A stretch of 64,000 nt of DNA from CBDUXP01 sp965371225 [NCBI: uncultured bacterium] (lineage in GTDB: Bacteria; Abyssobacteria; SURF-5; CBDUXP01). The first letter of the stretch is position 1. The number at the start of each line of letters is the position of its first letter. The stretch covers positions 102,106 to 166,105 of the forward strand of contig CBDUXP010000002.1 in assembly GCA_965371225.1 (NCBI GenBank), in the 5' to 3' direction. Of the stretch, positions 43,635 to 52,030 are shown one piece after another. The notes beneath the pieces were generated by a model. It was not told the DNA's origin, searched no databases, and worked only from the letters and a program-made list of their open reading frames with translations. Made by a program: the position numbers and the translations under genes.

Positions 43635-45750
43635 ATCGCTGACGCTGCAGGGGGTGCGGTGTTTTGCGGACCCGTTCACGGCGACGTTCGCCGCCGACGG
43701 GCTCACCGTGGTGCAGGGGCCGAACGAATCGGGCAAGACCACGCTGTTGGCCGGTATCGGCGCCGCGCTCTTCGGAGTGCCCGCCCAGGACCTGGAAGAC
43801 TGGCGGCGCGACCCGACACCCGACGCCTGTTGCGGCACGCTCGTCCTCCGGACCCCGGACGGCACCTACACTGTGACCCGGGACTTCTCGACGCATTACG
43901 TGCGCGTCCTTGCGACAGATGGCTCCGAGGTGTTGAGCGGTGACGGCAACCCGCGCGGCCGGACCGCGGACACGCGCCGGTATCATGCGTGGCTCCGCGA
44001 TCACCTGGGGTTTTACGAGCGCGAGGTATTCGAGGAGACGGCGTTTCTCCGCCTTCGCGAGCACGACGGCCTGGACTACGGGGACACGGTGCGCGAGTTG
44101 GTCAGCGGTGCCGGCGCGCAAGACTTCTCCGCCGTGGAAGAGGACTTGGCGCACGCCTTCAAAGAGTTGACGTGTGAGAATCCGTGGGGGCCGCGGCTGC
44201 GAAAGGACCGGCGTATCGAAGCGCTGCGCGAGGAAGTGGACAACCGGCGCGCCGTGCTCGCGGAAGCCGAGGCGGCCAGCGCCCGGAGGCGCGCCGTGGT
44301 CGAAGCGCTCGAGACCGCGAATCGGGACCGCCGGGCGGCGCAGGAGCAGGCGAAGCACGGGCAGGACGCGGTCCAGCGCCTCCGCCGGGTTCAAGACCTG
44401 CGGCGTCAACAGGACGCGGCGCAGCAGACCCTTGAGCGGTGCGTGACCGATCGAGATCGCGCCGCCGACTTGGATGAAGCGGTCGCGACGCTGACCGCCC
44501 GGTTGGATGACGAGTTCAGCGATGTGGCCACAGTCTCGGAGGCGGATTTAACGCGCGTGGAAGCCGCAGCCGCAGCCGGTGCCGCCGCAGAGCAGGCGAA
44601 GCGGGACGCGATGGCTATTCCAGCGCCCGAACACCCGCCCACGTTTGCGGCCGGGCCCGCGGTCCTGGCCGGTGGGCTTGCCCTCGCGTTGGCTGTGGTG
44701 CTGGCGGTGCTTCGTTCGCCGGGCGCCGGCATCGCCCTCGCCGGTGCGGGACTGGCGGTGGCGTGTGCGCTCTACGTGCACGCTCGCCGCCGCTATTTCT
44801 CGGCGGCTGAGGCCTACGACACCGCGCTCGTGCGCAAGACCACCTCCGATGCGGATGCGGTCACGGCGCTCCGTGAGGCGGACGCTCTGCTCGCGCAAGT
44901 GCCTGAGGCGTTGCGCGGGCAGTCGGCGGAAGCCGTCCGCGCGCGCATGCACGAACGAGAACTGGCGGAGCAGGCGTTGCAGCATAAACAGAGTGAGCGT
45001 GCGCAACTCCCGGGGACGGATGCATTGCACGCAGCGGTGCGCGACGGGGGGGTGATACTCGCGACGGTGCAGGGCAATCTGGAGACGCTCGGCGCGGCGC
45101 ATGTGTCGTCCGCGGACGTGGCGGAACAGCTTCACGCTGCGGAACGGCACATTACGGCGACGCAACGGGCGGCGGTCGCGGCGGCGGAGCAGCGGGACCA
45201 GGCATTGCGTGCGCAAGGGGAGATGAACGCCACTACGTTTCCCGCCGTGGCAGTGCTCTGCGAAGAGATTGCGGATCGGGAGGACCAACTGCAGACCCTC
45301 GAGCTGCGGCGGGATGCCCTGCAGGTGGCAGTCGAGACGCTGCGCGACGCGGCGCATGAGTTTCAACGCGATCACGTGGGCCCCATCGCCGAGGAAGCCA
45401 CCGGGCTCTTCCGCGCGTTCACTCGTGAGGGGTGGGAGGTCCGGCTGGCGCAGGAGAACCTGGCGCCCCAGGTGCAGTGGCAGGGCCGCCCGTGGGTCGT
45501 GGAGCGCCTCAGCGCGGGGACCCAGGACCAGCTCGCCGTCGCGCTGCGGCTGGCGGTGGTCCGCGCGCTCCGCGGGCGCATCCGCCTGCCCCTGATACTG
45601 GACGATCCGCTAGCGCACTGGGACGCGGCGCGCCGCGCGGCCTTTCGGGAGACACTGCAGGAACTGGCCCGCACGCACCAAGTGATCCTGGCGACGCCGG
45701 ATGGATCAGTCGCCACCTGGGGACAGGCGGCAGTGCGCTTGGGCGGCTGA
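43615..45750 (+). CDS. YhaN-like AAA/SMC-type ATPase, partner of the SbcD-like nuclease
   Basis: 711 residues from the ATG at 43615. Rad50/SbcC-like ATPase: Walker A GPNESGKTT near residue 36, ABC signature ERLSAGTQDQLAVALR and Walker B LPLILDDPLAHWD at the C-terminus, with long coiled coils between. Two short hydrophobic segments (about residues 342-390) interrupt the coiled coil, as in the YhaN family, and could anchor the complex at the membrane. Much shorter than SbcC, with no clear zinc hook CxxC. Coupled to the nuclease gene by a 20-bp overlap. Function by family: DNA end processing or repair; the exact role of YhaN is not established. Confidence 0.86.
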   Translation: MSAIRIESLTLQGVRCFADPFTATFAADGLTVVQGPNESGKTTLLAGIGAALFGVPAQDLEDWRRDPTPDACCGTLVLRTPDGTYTVTRDFSTHYVRVLATDGSEVLSGDGNPRGRTADTRRYHAWLRDHLGFYEREVFEETAFLRLREHDGLDYGDTVRELVSGAGAQDFSAVEEDLAHAFKELTCENPWGPRLRKDRRIEALREEVDNRRAVLAEAEAASARRRAVVEALETANRDRRAAQEQAKHGQDAVQRLRRVQDLRRQQDAAQQTLERCVTDRDRAADLDEAVATLTARLDDEFSDVATVSEADLTRVEAAAAAGAAAEQAKRDAMAIPAPEHPPTFAAGPAVLAGGLALALAVVLAVLRSPGAGIALAGAGLAVACALYVHARRRYFSAAEAYDTALVRKTTSDADAVTALREADALLAQVPEALRGQSAEAVRARMHERELAEQALQHKQSERAQLPGTDALHAAVRDGGVILATVQGNLETLGAAHVSSADVAEQLHAAERHITATQRAAVAAAEQRDQALRAQGEMNATTFPAVAVLCEEIADREDQLQTLELRRDALQVAVETLRDAAHEFQRDHVGPIAEEATGLFRAFTREGWEVRLAQENLAPQVQWQGRPWVVERLSAGTQDQLAVALRLAVVRALRGRIRLPLILDDPLAHWDAARRAAFRETLQELARTHQVILATPDGSVATWGQAAVRLGG

Positions 45751-45768
45751 CCGCCGCTTGCTTATACT
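45739..45768 (+). promoter_or_regulatory. weak promoter before the DUF4234 protein
   Basis: TTGGGC (45739-45744) and TATACT (45763-45768) have an 18-bp spacer. The -10 box is good and the -35 poor. Confidence 0.35.
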
Positions 45769-45807
45769 CAGGGTGGACTAGGCCCGGCTCGTGGCCGGGC
45801 GCCGCGT

Positions 45808-47718
45808 ATGCCTTCCCGCTCCGCCTCCGAGCAGAACCCCGTCGTCGGGATGCTGCACTGCCAGTGCGGCAAGGTGATGAAAGTCCGCCGGCGCTCCATC
45901 GGGCGCCCGGGGAAGTGTCGCCAATGCGGGAATCTCCTGCGGGCCGACCTGGAGAATCTTGCGCCCGTTCCCAAGCGAGCGGACAAGCAGCGCGCGCCGG
46001 AGCCTACCCCGGCGCAACCGGGTGCGGCCGCCTCGGATGAAGAGTGGCAGACCGCGGATTCGGCCGTGCTGCCCCTCCCGCTGGAACCGGGAGAGGGCGA
46101 CTCCGACGTGGCGCCGATTCTCCCCGCGGACGATCGGGCGGACGACGCGGCGATCCCAACGGCGCCAGAGGCGGTGGTGCCTAGCATCACCGATGAGGCT
46201 CCGGCCACCGCTGACGTAGATGCGGCGGATGGTGAATGGGCAGCCGACGAGGGGACGCCCGAGGCGGCCGATGCCGCCTGGACCGTCTCGGATTCCGCGA
46301 GTGAAGAGTGGTTCGATGACGAAGAAGCGCCCGGACAGGCCGCGCCGGCCGCGGAGGTCGATTCCCCGAGCGAGCCTGGTGCAGATGACTGGGCGGATGA
46401 GGCTGCCGGGTTCGACGGCGACACCGATCCCTTCATCGAGATGCCGGCGGGTGAGGAGCCGGAGGATTCTGGCGACGATCAGAGCCCCAGCAGCGCCCCG
46501 GCTGATGCCGACGCATTTGCGACTGCGCCCGACGCGGAGGCGCGCGATGCGGATGCTGACGTGGGGGACGCGCCGGCGACGGAGGTCCTGGAACGCCCCG
46601 CGCCTAAGAAGGCGCGCGACCTCGCGGCGGATTCGTGGGATGTGATCCCCGCTCGGGAACCGGATGGGCTGGAAGGGAAAGCCGGCGACACGCCGCCGGC
46701 CCCCCGAGTCCAGCAACCCGACGGCGAGCCCGGAGCGACCGATGCTGAGTCACCTCTGCGCGCGCCTCCGCCGCCCTCAGCGGGGCAGACGGCCTGGGAT
46801 CAGGTTGCGCCACCCGCCGCGGCGAGCCAGGGGGCCACCTCGGACCAGGTATCGCCGGACACCCTGGAAACGACCGCACCCCCGGAGCCGGCCCCCCTCC
46901 CGCCAGGCACGACGGGGGCCACCGGCTGGGACGGCGTCGCCCCGCCCGAGACGCGTCCGCTGACCCAGCCGCCTGCGGTCAGGCCCGTCGGTACTGAGCG
47001 CACGAATTGGGATGCGATGGCCCCGACGAAGGTGGGGCAACCGCCGGTACCGCCCGGCCCGGGGTCCCGCCAGTCCCCGGACGTGGAGAGCAGCGGCGTC
47101 GCCGATCCCTTTGAGGACAGCTTCGGGGACAGTCTGTCGTCGTGGGCCGGCGCGCAACAGGGGGGCTGGGACTTGCCTGCGGATCCGGCAGAGTCACCAA
47201 CGCCGGATGCGAAGTCCAGTAGTCCGGACGGGAGTCCGGGTGCCGCGACGGCGGCGCCACGCCCGGCCATCCCGCGCACGCGCGTCGGGAAACGCCGACC
47301 GCCATGGTCGGTCTTTCCGCTGTGCCTGGTGAGTGCGTCGGTGTACTACTTCATCTGGGTGTACCTAGTGTGCTGTGAGTTGCGGGACCACCTCGTTCGG
47401 GAGAAGGCGATTTCGCCGGGGCTGCTCTTAGGGTTGCACGTCGTCCCATTCCTCACCCCGTTTCTGCCGTACTACGTGTTGTATCGCATCAGCGCCGATA
47501 TCAACCTGATGCAAGTGTTGGAAGGGCAGGCACCCGCCATTTCCCCCGCCGGGGTCGTCGGCATGGCCCTGGGGGGAACCCTCGTGATGATGGCCGGCAG
47601 CGTCTTGGCCGTGGAGTCCGGCCTGGGGTGGCTCATGGTGGTAGGTGGCCTTGGGCTCTGGGGAGTGGCCTTCGGCCAGGTGCAGCACGCGCTCAACCGC
47701 CACTGGGCGCTGCACTAG
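45808..47718 (+). CDS. zinc-ribbon / acidic linker / DUF4234-like membrane protein
   Basis: 636 residues in three parts. Residues 1-45 carry a zinc-ribbon-like CxC...CxxC (Cys18, Cys20, Cys37, Cys40). Residues ~50-490 are a low-complexity Asp/Glu/Ala/Pro linker with a recurring Trp-Asp motif (W277, W330, W374, W401, W454; e.g. TAWDQVAPP, TGWDGVAPP, TNWDAMAP). The last ~140 residues are a membrane domain (VYYFIWVYLVCCELRDHLVR, then helix pairs) with the DUF4234 pattern of a Trp/Tyr-rich first helix and charged LRDHL. The function is unknown. The acidic linker would suit a cytoplasmic scaffold on the inner membrane. It converges on pcm with a CTAG stop overlap. Confidence 0.72.
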   Translation: MPSRSASEQNPVVGMLHCQCGKVMKVRRRSIGRPGKCRQCGNLLRADLENLAPVPKRADKQRAPEPTPAQPGAAASDEEWQTADSAVLPLPLEPGEGDSDVAPILPADDRADDAAIPTAPEAVVPSITDEAPATADVDAADGEWAADEGTPEAADAAWTVSDSASEEWFDDEEAPGQAAPAAEVDSPSEPGADDWADEAAGFDGDTDPFIEMPAGEEPEDSGDDQSPSSAPADADAFATAPDAEARDADADVGDAPATEVLERPAPKKARDLAADSWDVIPAREPDGLEGKAGDTPPAPRVQQPDGEPGATDAESPLRAPPPPSAGQTAWDQVAPPAAASQGATSDQVSPDTLETTAPPEPAPLPPGTTGATGWDGVAPPETRPLTQPPAVRPVGTERTNWDAMAPTKVGQPPVPPGPGSRQSPDVESSGVADPFEDSFGDSLSSWAGAQQGGWDLPADPAESPTPDAKSSSPDGSPGAATAAPRPAIPRTRVGKRRPPWSVFPLCLVSASVYYFIWVYLVCCELRDHLVREKAISPGLLLGLHVVPFLTPFLPYYVLYRISADINLMQVLEGQAPAISPAGVVGMALGGTLVMMAGSVLAVESGLGWLMVVGGLGLWGVAFGQVQHALNRHWALH

Positions 47719-48461
47719 TCGGCGCGCCGTTCGGCTTCCCCCGTCATGGGCACGAAGCGCACCGGTAAGTCGCGCTCCGTGCGCGCGCCGTCCGCCGTCT
47801 TCGTGATCACGCGCAGCTCCTGGCTGCCGCCGCCGACGGGGATGACCATGCGCGCGCCCAGCGCGAGTTGCTCGACCAGGGGCTGGGGCACGTGTTCCGG
47901 GGCGGCGGTTACGAGGATGGCGTCGAACGGGGCGTGTTCGGGCCATCCCTGATAGCCGTCGCCGATGCGCGCGTGAATATTCGTGTACCCCAGGTCGGCA
48001 AGGAGCGCGGTGGCGCGCCGGCCAAGGGCCTCGACGATTTCAATCGTGTAGACCGCGCCTGCAATCTCCGCCAGGACCGCCGCTTGGTACCCGCTGCCGG
48101 TGCCGATCTCCAAGACGGTCATGTCCGGTCGCACGCGGGCCAGTTGCGTCATGTAGGCCACGACGAACGGTTGGGAGATGGTCTGGCCTTCGCCGATGGG
48201 CAGCGGCCGGTTCCGGTACGCGAAGGCGCGAAACTTCTCGGGCACGAACCGGTGCCGCGGGACGCGCCGCATGGCTGCCAGCACCCGCGCGTCCGTGATG
48301 CCCTGCTTCGCGAGCACCCCGTCCACCAGGCGGCGGCGCAACTCGGCGGTCGCCCGCCCCTCGGGCATCGCCTCCTGCGCAAGAGTCGGCGGCGGAGCGG
48401 CCAGCAACAGGCCGCATAGCACAAGCAAGCCTGCGGAGGCGCGTGGCGGGTGAACTCGCAT
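47715..48461 (-). CDS. pcm: protein-L-isoaspartate O-methyltransferase, exported form
   Basis: 248 residues. The AdoMet motif VLEIGTGSGYQAAVLAEIAG and the PCMT-specific RHRFVP..FRAFAYRNRPLPIG and GQTISQPFVVAYM are clear. It methylates isoaspartyl residues in damaged proteins to allow repair. Unlike the common cytoplasmic enzyme it begins with a signal peptide (LLVLCGLLLAAPPPTLAQEA), so it would act in the periplasm, where AdoMet supply is a puzzle. Similar exported copies are known in some Gram-negative bacteria. The 674-bp region upstream contains hairpins. Its stop shares CTAG with the DUF4234 gene. Confidence 0.88.
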   Translation of the reverse strand: MRVHPPRASAGLLVLCGLLLAAPPPTLAQEAMPEGRATAELRRRLVDGVLAKQGITDARVLAAMRRVPRHRFVPEKFRAFAYRNRPLPIGEGQTISQPFVVAYMTQLARVRPDMTVLEIGTGSGYQAAVLAEIAGAVYTIEIVEALGRRATALLADLGYTNIHARIGDGYQGWPEHAPFDAILVTAAPEHVPQPLVEQLALGARMVIPVGGGSQELRVITKTADGARTERDLPVRFVPMTGEAERRAD

Positions 48462-48555
48462 GCCCGGAACCTGGTACGCGGCTCAGTCTACTCCTGCCGA
48501 GACGGGTCACCTAGGCGAAGCAACGGCGTTCCCATTTCCTGCACCGCATGGGGAA

Positions 48556-48614
48556 AGGGCCACCGCCCAAGGCGGTGGCCCTCCGGGGAAAGGAGAAAGG
48601 CAATTAGCCTTTCT
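48556..48614 (-). terminator. two tandem hairpins, terminator-like on the minus strand
   Basis: The first hairpin is a 12-bp stem (GGGCCACCGCC with loop CAA, 48556-48582), followed on the minus strand by TTTCCCC. The second is a perfect 8-bp stem AGAAAGGC/GCCTTTCT with a 5-base loop (48594-48614). No annotated gene ends into them, which is why an unlisted RNA is suspected. Confidence 0.5.
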
Positions 48615-49021
48615 GCCAATGTCCGAACGCCCTTAAACGTATGTATAAGGTCGCTCGTTCATATGTATTGCAAACCGGCTGCCAGACTGCTCCTGAAGGA
48701 TGCCCCGCCTGGAACACCATGGGCGGAAACGGGTTCCGGCGATTAGCCGGCCTGGCCCTCGCGCGGCATGCGATCGTGAACGTCCTGTTCTGGCACCTTG
48801 GGCAGTCTGCCACGTCGCAAAATTGGGCATGGCCCTGCTCAGGGCTCGCTCCGGACAGCCCCCACCTGCCCTTTTCTGTTCCGCCGGCTCGCGCAGACGG
48901 TTCTCTGCGGGTAGCCGGCACGCGTACATGCCGGAAGCACTGTATTGCCAACGCATTGCAGCCTACGAGGGCGCAAGGCCACGGCCACGGGGTCGCGGTG
49001 CTGGCGCCTGGCCGGGCTTCG

Positions 49022-49050
49022 TTGACCCCCTCGTGGCCCCGTGCTAGGCT
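49022..49050 (+). promoter_or_regulatory. promoter of the HAD phosphatase / tonB gene group
   Basis: TTGACC (49022-49027) and TAGGCT (49045-49050) have a 17-bp spacer, about 80 bp before the GTG at 49136. Confidence 0.5.
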
Positions 49051-49135
49051 TCGGTTTTCGGGCGATTCGTGTCGACGCCGCCCCCGCGGCCCGCATCGGT
49101 GCGAGGCGTCACGCGCGCAAGCGGGAGCCGCGTCT

Positions 49136-49861
49136 GTGCCGAATCAGAAACCTATCGCACCCCGGCCTCAGGTGGTCTTTTTCGACTACGGCGATACGCT
49201 TATGCGCGGAGACCCGCCGTATCTGCACCGCATCGCGCACGCCCTGCGGGAAGGCGGTTTCGAGGTTGATGAGGCGGCGGCGGAGCGGGCCGGCCACGAG
49301 GCCGATTACGCGTGCTACGAGGAGTGGAAGGCGGGCCGGTTGCTGCTGGAGGATGCGGCGCTGCCGGCTTTCGTGCAGCATCTGCTACGCAGGCTCGATC
49401 TGCCTCCCCTCACGCTGGCCGAGCGGCCGGACATCTTGCAGCGATTCTTCCAACTGAATACCGAACGCGAACTCACCCTGTTTCCCGGCGCGCGTGAGCT
49501 GCTCGAGGACTTGCGCGCGCGCGGGTATCGGCTGGGGATCATCTCGAACAACGATGGGACGTGCGCCGCGAAGTGCGCCGCGCTCGATATCGCGTCGTAC
49601 TTCGAGGTCATTGTGGATTCTGCGGTCGAGGGGGTGCGCAAGCCGGCCCCGGACATCTTCACCCGCGCCTGTGCGCACATGTCCGTGACGCCGGCGGAGG
49701 CAGTGCACGTGGGGGACATGTATGGCGCGGACGTGTGTGGCGCCCGGGAAGCCGGTCTGCGCGCCATCTGGATGAATTTCCGGTGCCTGCCGCTTCCCCA
49801 CGCCCACCGCCCCACGGCCGAGGTCCGGCGGCTCAGCGAGGTAGCCGCCTGGCTGCCCTAA
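49136..49861 (+). CDS. HAD-superfamily hydrolase (phosphoglycolate phosphatase-like)
   Basis: 241 residues from the GTG at 49136, which has GGGAG upstream. HAD motifs: I, VVFFDYGDTLMRGD (normally DxDGT; here DYGDT); II, LGIISNNDGT; III, the Lys of GVRKPAPDIF; IV, VGDMYGADVCGA. The cap domain is helical, as in phosphoglycolate phosphatase and beta-phosphoglucomutase relatives. The substrate is unknown. Ends 6 bp before tonB, so likely in the same transcript, though no functional link is evident. The open frame extending 500 bp upstream is not coding. Confidence 0.86.
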   Translation: MPNQKPIAPRPQVVFFDYGDTLMRGDPPYLHRIAHALREGGFEVDEAAAERAGHEADYACYEEWKAGRLLLEDAALPAFVQHLLRRLDLPPLTLAERPDILQRFFQLNTERELTLFPGARELLEDLRARGYRLGIISNNDGTCAAKCAALDIASYFEVIVDSAVEGVRKPAPDIFTRACAHMSVTPAEAVHVGDMYGADVCGAREAGLRAIWMNFRCLPLPHAHRPTAEVRRLSEVAAWLP

Positions 49862-49866
49862 CCGCC

Positions 49867-50907
49867 ATGTCGCCACTCACTCGCCAACGCGGGTTCGCGG
49901 TCGCGCTCGGATGCTCCCTGGCGGCCCACCTGGGCATGGGGTTCGCCCTTGGCCAGGATGGGTTCGTCCGTCTGCTGCGCCCCCGCACGCCGGTCGTGGT
50001 GCCGCCAGAGCCCCAGCCGGTCCGCTTCACACTTGTCGAGTCCCCCGACTCCGCCGAAACGGACGTCCCGCCGGAGGAGTCGCGATTCGTCTCCGACCGG
50101 AACACCCGCGCGCAGGATCAGACGCCGCCCGCCGAAGAGGTGCGGGAGGACCAACCGCGCATCGAAGAGGAGGGCGAGTCCTACGATCTGCGGACGGTGG
50201 CGCGCGCGCCGGTTGTCGCGATTCCCAATCCCACCCCGCCGCCGCCGGCAGCGGAGCCGCGTTCGCCTGCTCCCGTCCCGCTGGAACCGGCTCCAACCCC
50301 CGCCGCGCCGGTGGGCATCGTGCCGGAACGGCCGCCCGCAGCAGAGCCCGTACCACAGCCGGCTCCCGACCGACCGGTCCATCGGCCCCCTCCGCCGCCA
50401 CCACCACCCATTACGCTGCTCCCGAAGAAAGGCGCGACGCAAGAGCGGCGGCAAATCGCCAAGCTGCAAAAGGAGATCGCCGCGCTGCGAGCGGCGGCGG
50501 AAGTGCAGCCCGGCCGGGTGACGGAGAGCCAGGTCCACGCGGTGGAACTGGCGAACGCCCGGGTGCGGGGCGAGTTCTCATACGGCGCCGCGCAGCATTT
50601 CTTCGGCGCCTACCTGCTGGAGATGAAGCGTCGGGTGGAGCGGGAATGGTTCTCCCGGTTGTTGACGGACTATTCGCGCGTGGTCCACAGCCGGGTCGTC
50701 ATCGACTTCAAGGTCTACGGTAGCGGGTCGGTGGGCAATATGGCCTTTGTGGAGCAGCAAGGGGACGAGTACTTTGCCGTGCTCTGCTGGCATGCCATCG
50801 AAGCGGCCGCGCCATTCGACACCGTACCGTACGCGACGGTGCAGGGGATCCCCCCCGAACTGCAGAACAAGCCTTTGAACATCCGGTTTACCTTTCACTA
50901 CAATTGA
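49867..50907 (+). CDS. TonB/TolA-like energy transducer
   Basis: 346 residues. A single N-terminal membrane helix (about residues 9-28) is followed by a long Pro/Glu/Ala-rich periplasmic linker with PPPPPPPP and PxP runs. A coiled-coil segment (RRQIAKLQKEIAALRAAAE) comes next. The C-terminal ~120 residues (YLLEMKRRVEREWFSRLL, VVIDFKVYGSGSVGNMAF, FRFTFHY-like end) have the TonB C-terminal fold. The protein couples the inner-membrane proton motive force to the outer membrane. It precedes exbB and exbD, so it belongs to a TonB/Tol-type complex. The large size and coiled coil make TolA-like function possible. Confidence 0.83.
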   Translation: MSPLTRQRGFAVALGCSLAAHLGMGFALGQDGFVRLLRPRTPVVVPPEPQPVRFTLVESPDSAETDVPPEESRFVSDRNTRAQDQTPPAEEVREDQPRIEEEGESYDLRTVARAPVVAIPNPTPPPPAAEPRSPAPVPLEPAPTPAAPVGIVPERPPAAEPVPQPAPDRPVHRPPPPPPPPITLLPKKGATQERRQIAKLQKEIAALRAAAEVQPGRVTESQVHAVELANARVRGEFSYGAAQHFFGAYLLEMKRRVEREWFSRLLTDYSRVVHSRVVIDFKVYGSGSVGNMAFVEQQGDEYFAVLCWHAIEAAAPFDTVPYATVQGIPPELQNKPLNIRFTFHYN

Positions 50908-50941
50908 CGGCCGTCGCGGCGCCGCCGCGTGAAACCCCTCC

Positions 50942-51589
50942 ATGACCCGCACCCTCGCCCTTTTGCAGCAAGGCGGCCCGACCATGGTGCCGCTGGTCCT
51001 GTGTTCCATCCTCGCGCTGGCCGTGATGCTCGAACGCGTGTGGGGCTTACGGCGCTCCGCCGTGTTCCCGCCCGCGCTGCTCGATTTCGCGCGCAACTAC
51101 CAGCCGGGGACGGACCGCGACCTCTCCCGGGCCTTGTGCGACCGGCATCCGGGCCCGCTCTCCCTGGTCATCTGGGCGATCGTCGGGGATCCGCCGGCGG
51201 ATGGGCACATGGCGACCGAACAGGCGCAGGCCGCGGGCCGGCGCGCTGTCCGACTGCTCGAACGGGGGCTCGTGCTGCTGGAGATCGTGGCCGGCATCTC
51301 ACCCCTGCTCGGCTTGTTCGGCACGGTGCTCGGCATGTTCCACACGTTCCGCGTGATCGCGCAACAGGGGGTGGGCAACGTGGGCGCGTTGAGCGGCGGC
51401 ATCTCCGAGGCGCTGCTCACGACCATCTTCGGCTTGGGGGTCGCCATTCCCACCGTGGTGGCGTACAGCTATTTTGCGAAACGCGTGGATGATCTGGTGC
51501 TGGAGATCGAGGATCACGGGGCGAAGATTCTCCAGCGGTTGTATCCGGACGGGCGCACGCTGGCCGTCGCGCCGCCGCACCAGGGCTGA
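50942..51589 (+). CDS. exbB: ExbB/TolQ-family proton channel subunit
   Basis: 215 residues. Typical ExbB/TolQ plan: first membrane helix (MVPLVLCSILALAVMLERVW), cytoplasmic domain, then LLGLFGTVLGMFHTFRVIAQQG, a hallmark GTVxGM motif, and GLGVAIPTVVAYSYFAKRV as the last helix. Forms the proton channel with ExbD (TolR). Located 34 bp after the TonB-like gene and overlapping exbD by one base (TGATG). TolQ cannot be excluded, as no tolB or pal lies in the window. Confidence 0.88.
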   Translation: MTRTLALLQQGGPTMVPLVLCSILALAVMLERVWGLRRSAVFPPALLDFARNYQPGTDRDLSRALCDRHPGPLSLVIWAIVGDPPADGHMATEQAQAAGRRAVRLLERGLVLLEIVAGISPLLGLFGTVLGMFHTFRVIAQQGVGNVGALSGGISEALLTTIFGLGVAIPTVVAYSYFAKRVDDLVLEIEDHGAKILQRLYPDGRTLAVAPPHQG

Positions 51590-52011
51590 TGGCGCTTACC
51601 TTCCGGGCGCGCGAACGGCGTAAGCCCCTGCTCAACATCACGTCGCTCATCGACGTGCTGTTCCTCCTCCTGATCTTCTTCATGCTCTCCAGCACGTTCA
51701 TCGAGCACCCAGCCATTCAGTTGGACTTGCCCGACGCGGCGAGCGCCGAATCCGCCCGCACGGACACGTTGACCCTGTCCATCACCGCCGATGGGGCGCT
51801 CTACCTGAACGACGTGGCCACGCCAGTGGCCGCGCTCGGTGGCAAGCTGCACGCGGCCGTCGCGGCGGATCCCGACCTGTCGCTCATCCTGAAAGCGGAT
51901 ACCACGGTGGACTACGGCACGGTCATTCACGTCATCGACGTGGCGAAGCAGGCGGGGGTGCGCCACTTGACGGCGTTTACGGACTTGCCCCCCGTCGACG
52001 GACCGTCCTGA
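51589..52011 (+). CDS. exbD: ExbD/TolR-family proton channel subunit
   Basis: 140 residues. One N-terminal helix with the essential Asp (LLNITSLIDVLFLLLIFFML), then a periplasmic ExbD/TolR domain (GALYLNDVATPVAAL, ILKADTTVDYGTVIHVIDVA). Starts inside the exbB stop (TGATG), so the two are coupled. Works with ExbB to power the TonB-like protein. The convergent radical SAM gene ends 19 bp after it. Confidence 0.9.
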   Translation: MALTFRARERRKPLLNITSLIDVLFLLLIFFMLSSTFIEHPAIQLDLPDAASAESARTDTLTLSITADGALYLNDVATPVAALGGKLHAAVAADPDLSLILKADTTVDYGTVIHVIDVAKQAGVRHLTAFTDLPPVDGPS

Positions 52012-52030
52012 TCCGCACGCCCGCCGCGGG

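Larger units (their letters stand above)
48462..49135. other. 674-bp gene-free region with strong hairpins, candidate ncRNA
   Basis: This stretch lies between the divergent pcm and HAD genes and has no credible ORF (an open plus frame shows no coding-like composition). It contains two hairpins at 48556-48614 and further paired elements: GCCGGCT/AGCCGGC (48883-48919) enclosing CGCAGA/TCTGCG, GGGCA/TGCCC (48825-48871) enclosing GCCCT/AGGGC, and TGGCA/TGCCA (48791-48812). On the minus strand the hairpins are followed by T-runs, as in terminators, yet no protein gene ends there. A minus-strand RNA of roughly 350 nt is possible. The 12-bp segment TGTATTGCmAAC occurs at both 48664 and 48941. I do not recognise a known RNA family. 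Confidence 0.4.

Noticed and set aside
48541-48620. Hairpins read as a terminator for pcm or the HAD gene
   Set aside because: Both genes start, rather than end, at this spacer, so a standard terminator assignment does not apply; listed instead as part of a possible RNA.
48641-49135. Upstream extension of the HAD phosphatase frame
   Set aside because: Extra residues have no fold or composition like a protein. The GTG at 49136 has a Shine-Dalgarno site and starts just before HAD motif I.
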